Positions 56,506-64,000 of a stretch of 64,000 nucleotides of DNA are shown one piece after another. The notes under the pieces were generated by a model that saw only the letters and a list, made by a program, of their open reading frames with translations, was not told the origin of the DNA and made no database searches. How positions within the stretch are numbered: the first letter of the stretch is position 1; each line of letters opens with the position of its first letter. Where the stretch lies: the NCBI GenBank assembly GCA_005406025.1, contig BGZK01000189.1:62001-126000 (forward strand). The letters run 5' to 3'. This DNA comes from Eumeta japonica. Taxonomy: Eukaryota; Arthropoda; Insecta; Lepidoptera; Psychidae. A program made the translations under genes and the position numbers.

Positions 56506-58580
56506 CCTGATTGTCTTATCTTAGCAAGTATCAAATTTGCAAGAAACGTCTTTCCCGTTCCACCAGGTGCATCCAAAAAGAAAACTTTTCTTTTGTCATG
56601 AATGACGCTATCGACTATAGTTTCAAAAGCATGTCTTTGATCTGGGACTAACTTTGGCAGGTTTTCATTGACAAAAGCGGTCAAATTATTTGTATCATAG
56701 CGATGAGTCATAGTCTCTGCTGCATTGCTTTCTGTACGAACTGATGATGGTAATCCGAAATCACTTAGGCTTTTGTCATTTAATTGCAACAGTTTATTTT
56801 CTATTTGTATCAAACCTTCGTTATAAATGTCCTCATTGTATGGTAAGGTGATGTCTTGATTTTGCTGTCTGATTCTGTGTCTAATATCTTCACATAAATC
56901 GTCTTTGAAAATGTTCCATAATTTTAATGGTTCCGATGGCTGACAAAATAAAAGTATGACCACAAACAATTCTCTCAATTGTAATGGACATTGAGAAAGC
57001 GAAGCTTCTCTGAGAGTATTTTCCCAATGGTCATCGTTTTCTAGCAAACCTCTAGCACGGCAAGCAGCTTGATACGTTTCTTTCAGAACTCCGTCAACGG
57101 TTTTCAAGTACTGGAATGAAGTTGGACCGCGTACGTGGTGCAGCAACATCCTAAGATAGAAACACTCGGATTGAGAAGGATGGACACCGTAGACTCTACC
57201 TAAAGCGGAATCTTTTTTTATGCCTGGATAGCCAACTACATTCTCACCACGCTTCCTTCTGGTGAACTTATTATTGGCCCATGTGTAGTATTGCGGGACT
57301 TCGTGGTAAAGAAGTGTTTTTGCGAATTCATCTTCATTACAGAGCTCAAAAAAAGCCAGCAATGTTGTTTTACGTGGATTTTGGGCCACTTGTACAGCCG
57401 TTTCTGTGGTAAAATACACCCTTTGGCCATTTTCTAAGTGGACAGCTAACTGCAAAACTGTAGGATGCCGCTCATGGATCGGGAATTCGAATATTCGCCA
57501 AGCAGCTTCGGAAGTACTTATGTAACGGCCATTTACGTAGTTTTCCACTTCATCATTTGGGTTTCTGACGCCAAATGTAGCTTGGTCCGATCCTTTATTT
57601 ATGTATTTACAAATGTATTTGATGGCTTGAACTGAGTGGCAGTACTCTACATTTATGTGAGCATTAAACGTCCTGCACAAAAGTGGAGAATATGGGACAA
57701 TCCAACTATTATCTATAGTGAAATTTCTGCCTCTGATATTTAGCGAAGCGCTCAGTCCTCCATTTGCGGCATCACGACGACGATAAACTGGATATCCGTC
57801 CTCTCCAGTCTGAGTTTCGTTGACTAAACGTCGTGGGTATTTTTTTGTGCAAATACCGTTTTTCATACATGGTGCTGATAAGTTATGTTCTCCGCATGGT
57901 CCGTGCACCATATTTTTTGTTACGATATCGTACAATATCGGATCGTTTTGTTGGTTGGGCAGTTCCGCAACTATGACGCTATCAATTTCGTCTGGTTGGA
58001 TTTTTGTTTCTAGCCAAAACAGCAAATGACAGTGTGGTAAACCTCGCTTCTGCCATTCTACACTTGCCATGTAACATTTCACTTTGCCGAATATTTCATC
58101 TTTAACGAATAAATTTAAGAATTTCTTCATTTTCAAATGAAACACCCTTGAAATGATGTCATGACGATCGAAAGATCGCTGATCAGGTAGTAGTTCCGCT
58201 TTAATTTCAGGCCATTCGGGGTTGCACGTAAATGTGACAAATAAGTCTGGTCTCCCGTAATTTCGGACATAAGTCATCGCGTCTTGGATTTTTTCATGCA
58301 GGTAACGCGGAGAACCTGTAAATGAAGATGGCAAGATTACGCGTTGACCGATATTTGATGGGTCAACATTTCCGTCTTGATTTAAAGCATCTCTGAGATA
58401 AATGTATTCTTCAGCCCTTAGTCTCTGTTGGTTACGACATATGTAATTCAATCGTTCCGATATCATTTTTGCCATCATATCGACAATATATTGACTAAAT
58501 AAGTCCCTGTAATAATGTAATGCATTAAAACAGTTAGCTCTAACCATCAACCTAAATGCATAAAATTGCATGCACGTCAC
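56499..58580 (-). CDS. RepHel central fragment: intact Rep (HUH) nuclease and start of Pif1 helicase
   Basis: This is an uninterrupted 693-codon segment, and it includes every catalytic Rep element. Residues 4-14 (MQFYAFRLMVR) open the Helitron-like N domain. Residues 114-123 (FVTFTCNPEW) are Rep motif 1. Residues 181-189 (LPHCHLLFW) give the HUH metal-binding motif as His183-Cys184-His185. Residues 321-327 (KYICKYI) give the two catalytic tyrosines Tyr322 and Tyr326, the two-tyrosine arrangement of Helitrons. Residues 640-680 start the Pif1-type helicase, with Walker A APGGTGKT at 671-678. The protein would nick and join the element's single strand and unwind it. The frame is entered without a true start (a GTG at 58580) and ends at a frame change near 56505. 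Confidence 0.95.
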   Translation of the reverse strand: MTCMQFYAFRLMVRANCFNALHYYRDLFSQYIVDMMAKMISERLNYICRNQQRLRAEEYIYLRDALNQDGNVDPSNIGQRVILPSSFTGSPRYLHEKIQDAMTYVRNYGRPDLFVTFTCNPEWPEIKAELLPDQRSFDRHDIISRVFHLKMKKFLNLFVKDEIFGKVKCYMASVEWQKRGLPHCHLLFWLETKIQPDEIDSVIVAELPNQQNDPILYDIVTKNMVHGPCGEHNLSAPCMKNGICTKKYPRRLVNETQTGEDGYPVYRRRDAANGGLSASLNIRGRNFTIDNSWIVPYSPLLCRTFNAHINVEYCHSVQAIKYICKYINKGSDQATFGVRNPNDEVENYVNGRYISTSEAAWRIFEFPIHERHPTVLQLAVHLENGQRVYFTTETAVQVAQNPRKTTLLAFFELCNEDEFAKTLLYHEVPQYYTWANNKFTRRKRGENVVGYPGIKKDSALGRVYGVHPSQSECFYLRMLLHHVRGPTSFQYLKTVDGVLKETYQAACRARGLLENDDHWENTLREASLSQCPLQLRELFVVILLFCQPSEPLKLWNIFKDDLCEDIRHRIRQQNQDITLPYNEDIYNEGLIQIENKLLQLNDKSLSDFGLPSSVRTESNAAETMTHRYDTNNLTAFVNENLPKLVPDQRHAFETIVDSVIHDKRKVFFLDAPGGTGKTFLANLILAKIRQSGR

Positions 58581-58587
58581 AGTTTTG

Positions 58588-59661
58588 TTACGCTGTACCT
58601 TCCTGCGGAATGGTTAAATAATAACCGTCTTCTCCTTTCACGAACATTAAGGGATACTGTAGTGGATCATACGATCGGTGTAACTCAGAGACCCTTTTAA
58701 GTTGGCCGTCTCTTCCGTGGAGCACTATATCTCTGGGGCCTTTTTCTTCGTCAACCAAGAGAACGGCTACCTCGTTTACAGCTGGAGCATTGTATCTACC
58801 CGGGTGTGCTGTCTGTGGTGGGCGGTCGGAATGAATAATTAATTTTAAATTATCCGAAGAATTGCGTTCTATGTTTTGTTTAAAGCTTCGTATATATACA
58901 TTGTGGCTATTCAGTGCGGTCTGTAGTTCGTTAATTAAATCTATTTTCAGCGTTGGAGCTATGTTTGACCTCAATGATAGCTGATCTGCGTCTGAAATGA
59001 AATATACCTGCAAGTATTGTGGATTTTGGCCTGGTGGTGGTAAAAGGCTACCAATAAGATGATATACCTGACCCTCTATTTTAAAAGTTGGCATAAAATT
59101 ACCCTCTCTTATTTCTTTGGCGCCAAACGAAGTCATTTGAAATAGGCTATTGTACTTACGGATGTTGGTTATGAAATGTCTAGATAGCGAATGATTATTT
59201 GTCAAAAGATTTTTTATTGGCTGTGGTGGTTCCTGAATACTGGGGAGACTAACTTTTCCAGAAGCACAGCACATGCCATTAGTTTCATCGACCCATTTTT
59301 TGGCTGAACACTTAGGGCAGATCTTATTCATGTCGCCGATTTGGACGGAAGACTGTTGAGCATAATCAATCTGTGGATCGTATCTAAAAGCCGATCTGTT
59401 ACTGTGGGCTAAAACTTGATTGCGACTTCTCGCTCTTGACGTCTGTTGTCGTTCTCTCTGATCTTGAAGGCGTTGGAAACGCTCAGAGCTTGATTCCCTA
59501 GTGCGAGATTGAATATTTCTGATATTTTGCTCTTCAAGCCGCTGCAAACGCTGAGTACTTGACTCTCGCGCATGCACATGAGAGGTTCTTAGATTTTGTT
59601 CAGTAAGGCGCTGCGAACGCTCAAGACTGGACTCTCGCGCGCGTACCTGAGAGGTTCTCAA
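58588..59661 (-). CDS. RepHel N-terminal fragment: repeats, Cys-rich segment and pre-Rep region
   Basis: This is an open segment of 357 codons with no real start of its own; it is entered by a frame change near 59700. Residues 7-75 are the last three 23-residue repeats (Arg-, Glu- and Ser-rich, probably helical). Residues 115-132 hold CPKC and, 12 residues on, a CC pair followed by GKVSLP, the Cys-rich signature that precedes Rep in many animal Helitron proteins and may bind zinc and DNA. Residues 331-350 (YDPLQYPLMFVKGEDGYYLT) are the conserved block just before the Helitron-like N domain. The segment ends at a TAA produced by a frame change near 58597. It is continuous in sense with the fragment at 56499-58580. 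Confidence 0.9.
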   Translation of the reverse strand: MRTSQVRARESSLERSQRLTEQNLRTSHVHARESSTQRLQRLEEQNIRNIQSRTRESSSERFQRLQDQRERQQTSRARSRNQVLAHSNRSAFRYDPQIDYAQQSSVQIGDMNKICPKCSAKKWVDETNGMCCASGKVSLPSIQEPPQPIKNLLTNNHSLSRHFITNIRKYNSLFQMTSFGAKEIREGNFMPTFKIEGQVYHLIGSLLPPPGQNPQYLQVYFISDADQLSLRSNIAPTLKIDLINELQTALNSHNVYIRSFKQNIERNSSDNLKLIIHSDRPPQTAHPGRYNAPAVNEVAVLLVDEEKGPRDIVLHGRDGQLKRVSELHRSYDPLQYPLMFVKGEDGYYLTIPQEGTA

Positions 59662-59917
59662 ATTTTGTTGAGCTAGACGCTGTGAACGCTCAAGACTCGA
59701 CTCGCGCGCGTGCTTGAGAGGTTCTCAAATTTTGATCAGCTAGTCGCTCTGAACGCTCAAGACTGGACTCTCGCGCACGGACTCGAGAAGTCCTCACATT
59801 TTGTTCAGCGAGCCGTTGAGAACGCTGCAAACTGGATTCTCGCGCGCGTATTTGAGCAGTTCTCATATTTTGTTCAGCGAGCCGTTGCGAACGCTCGGTA
59901 CTCGACTCTCTAGCACG
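59437..59917 (-). repeat. 69-bp coding tandem repeat, seven units
   Basis: Seven consecutive units encode 23 residues each on the pattern RARESSLERSQRLAEQNLRT plus three residues. Units 1-5 are close to identical; units 6 and 7 (nearest the Cys-rich segment) are more diverged. Unit 4 is 67 bp, having lost an AG dinucleotide. The translated unit is charged and probably helical. Similar Arg/Glu/Ser repeats occur in other Helitron and mobile-element proteins; their role is unknown. Confidence 0.93.
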
Positions 59918-60829
59918 CGATTGTGCCACATATTGTCTATGAATTGAAAGACGATTTTCAGTTTCTGATGAAGATTCTTCATTTCGACGTATTTTGATGC
60001 CCTGGCCTGGGAACTATTTCTAGAAAGTTGAGATCTTGATCTTTTAGGCATTTCAAAATGACAAAAGAAAAATGCCTTTGAACTAAATTAGCATAACTGT
60101 AAGCTATATATGCTACTATATTACAACGTAAACAACTACCTACTATTTATTAAAATTAAATTGAAAATCATGAAAAATATTCAAGTAATTTATTAGGTTA
60201 ACTAAGTGAACAATATTTTATATAAATGGGTTTAGTTCTGAAAAGAACTTTTAAATCGGTTTAGTTACTTACTAAACGAATTATTATCAAGCGTAAATTT
60301 TAAATTCCGCACACGTCCATCACGTAGAGCCGACCGCGCGAGTGAGCCGCGCGGCAAGTTTATTTCGTGATCTTAACCCCCGTACCCCTGCCCGAGTGAC
60401 GCCTACAACGCATAGCTAGCCGAATACAGTTTATTTTTATTTTTTTAATCTTTGAATGGATTGTCAGAATCGAATAATTCAAAAGTAATATAAAGATATT
60501 GAAGCAGTCTTAAATAATACATCATTTATTTTGATAAGGGTTAATACCAAGGTACAAATAAAGAGCTTTTGTAGCGGTGGTATTTTAATTTCTTTTTCAA
60601 TAAAAACGCTTATTGTGACATGACTGTAATAGTTAGAGACATGCTGCCGCTGATTTTTGTAGATAATGGTGTGTTCTAAAAAATGTAGTATATCATTTTG
60701 TTCTATCATCAATAGTTTTCGCAGCGCACGCGATGTAAGGTAGTTTTTGATATTTTTTTCACATATTGGATTACGTTATCGTAATTTTAGTAAGGATGCC
60801 TATTTTTTTTGAAAATGAAATATAGCCTA

Positions 60830-60969
60830 TGTCACTCAGGAATGATGTAGCTTTCCAACAGTGAAAGAATTTTTCAAATCTGCCAAGTAGTTTCGGAGCC
60901 TATTCAATTCATACAAACAAACAAACAAACAAAAAATCAAACCTTTCCTCTTTATAATATTTGTATAGA
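60830..60969 (-). promoter_or_regulatory. Helitron 5' subterminal region
   Basis: On the minus strand it runs from TCTATACAAATATTATAAAG through AGGAAAGGTTTGATTTTTTG and a (GTTT)n run to GGCTCCGAAACTACTTGG and CCAACAGTG-type sequence on the other strand. Non-autonomous relatives share such ends, so it is likely recognised by RepHel. Confidence 0.75.
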
Positions 60970-61084
60970 TTATGTTATTGGAAAAATGACCAGAAAAATA
61001 AAAATAGTAGGATGTATTCCCTTTGTTTTCTATAGATTTTATTAAAACACAATAGATTATTTTTTAATTATTATTATATTTTCA

Positions 61085-61232
61085 ACTGGCCCACTCCCCA
61101 TGTATCTCCGCACTCTCCCTCTATCGGATATCCTATTCCTATCCAAGAGACAAAGTGATTCCTTTGCGTGTGTCTATGGGCGACTATGACCACCTACTCA
61201 CTGATGGCTTGCAAGCTCCTTTGCCCCTCGTA
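61085..61232 (-). mobile_element. SINE-like dispersed repeat, copy 5, reversed
   Basis: Read on the minus strand it gives GGGGCAAAGGAGCTTGCAAG, CATAGTCGCCCATAGACAC and GAATAGGATATCCGATAG, then GGGGAGTGGGCC. It is the left half of the family only, inserted about 115 bp outside the Helitron. Confidence 0.6.
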
Positions 61233-61450
61233 ATTGTTATAAAAATGAGCTATATCCGCGACTTCGTACGTGTTGAATTCATTTCCGAAAATCAACTACT
61301 TTTCCGTGAGCCCATTCTGATGGAATAAAACTTATATATATGTGTTGCCCCAAGCTGCGCTTAATTTATCTGTGAAAATCTTCTGAAATTAGTAATACTT
61401 TCGGAGTTTAGCGTATTCAAACAGACAGATATTTTTTTTTCAAATCGTCT
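61233..61450 (+). mobile_element. LINE-like tail fragment
   Basis: It starts TATATCCGCGACTTCGTACG, then GAATTCATTTCCGAAAATC, later GTGTTGCCCCAAGCTGCGC, TTAGTAATACTTTCGGAG and TTCAAACAGACAGAT. This order (gcgacttcgt, a cytosine-rich middle, a cagacaga end) is the common lepidopteran retroelement-tail pattern. Confidence 0.5.
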
Positions 61451-64000
61451 CATTGTATTCCGTTACACTGCCTACATTGACCGCAATCAATTTTTGTTAA
61501 TATTTTCAATGTGCGCGCACGACAGTTAAATAGTTCTGGCATATGTATATATAGATCTTTCTCTATGTATTTTCTATGTGCATGGTAAAAAGTTCTTTCA
61601 CCACATTTAGTCAAGTCAATCGCTATCTTACGCACGCAGCTCTGCCCGTATGGATGTAAGAATGTTTTATCGACAGCTATGCTGTTTCTACCCACTTTTT
61701 CGCTGCGTTTTTGTGTGTAAAAGGAAAAATGAAAAAGGTTTACTTTTTCGTATTAAATACATTTCATAATATAGTAGATAAGTTTCGCTCGCGTAAATCC
61801 AAACCGGATCGTTTGCTTTTCCGATTTCCTTTGAACATTTATAATTAAAAAGAAAATACAGACATCGCAAAATTTACAAGTACGTAATTAAATTTTGGGG
61901 AAAAAATCAAAAATTGAAAAAACTTACGTCCTTTTTAGTGTCATAAGAAATGTATCTCGATATTGTGATCTGAATCAGATGAATATGACAATATTTACAA
62001 GTACACTGGAAAAGTCGGAGATAAATGTTAGTGGAATAAACACTTATAGTTAGTCAGGCCTTTTTCACTACATCACTGAAAATCACATATCCAAGTTGCT
62101 TGAGCTGTTGTGGGGATTAGTGTGTACAAACGTCCAGACAAACAAATTATAATGGGTTAAGAATTTTATTATATGTATAGATGTGCAAATAACATTTCCA
62201 AATTTCACCCATGAATCAATACACGTTTGACACTCGCGAGAGCTTACAGCTTATATTGTATTTTAGGCAAAAATTGAATTATATTAAGAGGTTGTATCGG
62301 ATTTAATTTTCTGAAAATCGAGCCGAGAAATATAACATCATAAATTTTACGAAAATTCACTATTCCTTAGTCGGAAGTAAAGAAAATGCGCTACAGTACT
62401 AATTCTAGCTATATAAACGGCTTACTTATTTGTCGAGTTGAGGTCGGTCGCCTAGGCCCTAAGTGTTACACAACTAGCTATAATTTAAAATGATTCATAA
62501 ATTGTCTCTGCCACGAGCACTTTTTAATTAAATTCACTTAACAAAACGTCACTTTGACAGGTCGTTTCTAAAGTCCTGTTTTAAAGGTTCTAAAAACAAC
62601 GTTAAAAATGGCTTTTTGTTAAGAATGAGTTTAAAATTATGTCACGAAAAAGGCTTTCAATACCTATCTCGTTTTTTAATTAACTACAACTATACATGAA
62701 GTTAGGTGTTTTTAAAAACAACAATATTTTTTATTTCAATGCGTTTCCGAACTCATCTGTGTTATTTTTGATTCTTGCATTATTATAGTATGAACACTAA
62801 ATTTCTAATTTTTATTTAATGGACAATGTTTTTTTTTAATTAAATGAGATGTCAGCACTTGAGCTAAAACTGGAATCCTTAGGATTGGCAGAATTTATGC
62901 TCTGTATTTTTTAATAAAATATTTTTCCTAATCTTATTTTTATCGAGATGCAATAGATATACAGTCGCTACTGGGAGTGAAGAAGGCCGTTTGCCATGGT
63001 TGTTATATAATAATAAATGGTTGAAAAGCAATGAGGCCGTAAGTAAATTCTTCATAATTATATGTACGACTACACAAAATATCATATGTGTTTACGATCG
63101 CGATTCTGGTAAAAATCAGGATATATAGTTTTTTACTTATCATCGTCAAGTGTCAACTTGTTCTTATGCAACAATAAAGTAATCAACGCGCTAAACCGTT
63201 TTCAAATTATTTTTTCGAATGTTACATTAACATTGCCGACTTAAATTGATCAAATCGCCGATTCAAATATGCGTCGAAGACTTGTATAGTTTATCTCTAT
63301 CACGTATACGTTTAATTTCCTTGGCCCTAAAATAATAATCAGCTTACGAAAGTTAACTATATATAATATGCTATTTTATGTTCTCTCTCTGGTCTCTGGA
63401 GTCTGGAGAAGCCAGAAACTCTCTCAGGAGTCTCTGGTTTCGCAAATGACGAATGGGTTGCCTAATTCCAAAGTCTGAATTGACACGCCCTCTGCCCCAC
63501 GTGCGTCGGGGCCAGCGGCTTCTGTGAAGATTAATGGCGGCAAAAAGTAAGCTGGGGTCATTTTGGCCAACCGGAAAGAAAAATTCATAGAGTATGCGCG
63601 TAATTTGTTTCCAGTTTCCGGGAAAATTAATATTTTGCGTCAGTGCTATACGAGGTTGTGAAGTATTTGCGAATTGCTACGAGACAATAATAATATTTAT
63701 TATAATTTTACAATGTTTTTCTTCGTTATTTCTATTTATTTGTCGATATTTCTTTGAATCGCCCGAAAAAAGTTTCTATTTAATACTTAAATTTCGGTAC
63801 TTATGCATTTTCAATACTAGAGCAGTATAAAAATCATAAACGTCACATTTCTATGATAGACTTTTCTGACGTGTAACTATTCACATCTAGTATTTAAAAA
63901 CATATAAAAAGTTTATAGAAATCTGTATAACTTTAGAAATACGGTACGCGAGTGAGTATTATAATATAAATTACTGTATAATGTCTATAATGTCACTATT
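61451..64000. other. AT-rich sequence with minor repeat traces
   Basis: CAGCTCTGCCCGTATGGATG (about 61639) is another copy of the CTTCGCCCGTGTGG-type motif. GTGTGTACAAACGTCCAGAC (about 62120), with an ATATGTATAGAT end, is another tail trace. A direct CTCTCTGGTCTCTGG-type repeat with GGAGTC occurs at 63383-63440, and a small GC-rich patch at about 63485-63530. No gene is recognised. Confidence 0.45.

Larger units (their letters stand above)
55279..60051 (-). pseudogene. Helitron RepHel transposase gene, nine frame breaks
   Basis: The ATG at 60051 opens MPKRSRSQLSRNSSQ, and the TAA at 55281-55279 follows a C-terminus like NIVYREALTK. Domain order is: seven 23-residue repeats, a Cys-rich segment, the YDPLQYPLMF region, the Rep HUH nuclease, then the Pif1-like helicase. 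The frame changes near 59995, 59700, 58597, 56505, 56025, 55800, 55713, 55480 and 55350. All but one need only a single base; the one near 59700 is a 2-bp loss compared with the next repeat unit. Across the segments I found no additional stop. Breaks near 59995, 56025, 55713 and 55480 lie in A or T runs and 55350 in a CCC run. As read, only fragments can be made; if the breaks are assembly errors the gene could be whole, at about 1,590 codons. Confidence 0.92.
54978..60969 (-). mobile_element. Full-length autonomous-type Helitron (5,992 bp)
   Basis: On the minus strand the element starts TCTATACAAATATTATAAAG at 60969 and ends in CTAG at 54978, with A (minus strand) before the 5' end and T after the 3' end. 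This is the Helitron rule of insertion between A and T without target duplication. The GC-rich 3' subterminal hairpin is at 54984-55006. The 5' subterminal part holds AGGAAAGG and a (GTTT)n stretch common in lepidopteran Helitrons. Inside lies one RepHel gene (55279-60051). Helitrons move as single strands by a rolling-circle-like mechanism. An AT-rich 3' untranslated part (55007-55278) and about 900 bp of 5' leader (60052-60969) complete the element. A short GC-rich segment in the leader at about 60325-60415 may belong to its promoter region. Confidence 0.95.

Noticed and set aside
1..64000. CRISPR arrays, bacterial operons or prophage
   Set aside because: No regularly spaced repeats with unique spacers, no ribosome-binding-site-linked gene strings, and coding density far too low. 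The window is eukaryotic.

Overview
The window looks like non-coding nuclear DNA of an insect, most likely a butterfly or moth (Lepidoptera). It is AT-rich, and I found no host protein-coding gene, rRNA or tRNA gene, CRISPR array or prokaryotic operon. The lepidopteran call rests on recognised repeats: LINE-type tails with the GACAGACGGACGGAC and GGAACCCTAAAAA signatures, degenerate GATTCCGGTTCC-type arrays next to a CTTCGCCCGTGTGG motif, a SINE-like family with GGCAAACGAGC and ATAGGATATC motifs, and Helitron ends of the type common in that order. This is family recognition by eye, not a database match.

The one large coding object is a full-length, potentially autonomous Helitron on the minus strand (54978-60969). 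It has a TC 5' end, a 3' CTAG end with a GC-rich subterminal hairpin, and insertion between A and T. Its RepHel gene (55279-60051, about 1,590 codons) holds an N-terminal run of seven 23-residue repeats, a Cys-rich zinc-finger-like segment, a Rep nuclease domain with the HUH motif and both tyrosines, and a Pif1-type helicase. The reading frame breaks nine times, but I found no in-frame stop codon between the breaks. Several breaks lie in homopolymers, which points to a young element or to consensus indel errors in the assembly.

Other mobile DNA, left to right: LINE-like tails (about 4.2, 5.6 and 11.4 kb); five copies of a SINE-like family (3.0, 4.8, 41.8, 47.1 and 61.1 kb); a dimeric minisatellite of about 150 bp (9.9-10.4 kb); a 348-bp fold-back MITE (15.24-15.59 kb); a decayed non-LTR reverse transcriptase on the minus strand (18.0-19.5 kb); a composite element with a 173-bp internal duplication (20.4-21.7 kb); two copies of one hAT MITE with perfect 8-bp target duplications (22.2 and 43.1 kb); and an internally deleted mariner (50.4-50.9 kb).

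Against the AT-rich background stand short GC-rich islands (5.9, 8.7, 12.7, 14.0, 15.7, 19.9, 25.1, 26.5, 49.5, 51.6 and 53.6 kb). They carry open frames with no recognisable protein and could be conserved regulatory elements in a large intron or intergenic region. That is inference only. The remaining DNA holds microsatellites, isolated hairpins and unassigned AT-rich sequence.
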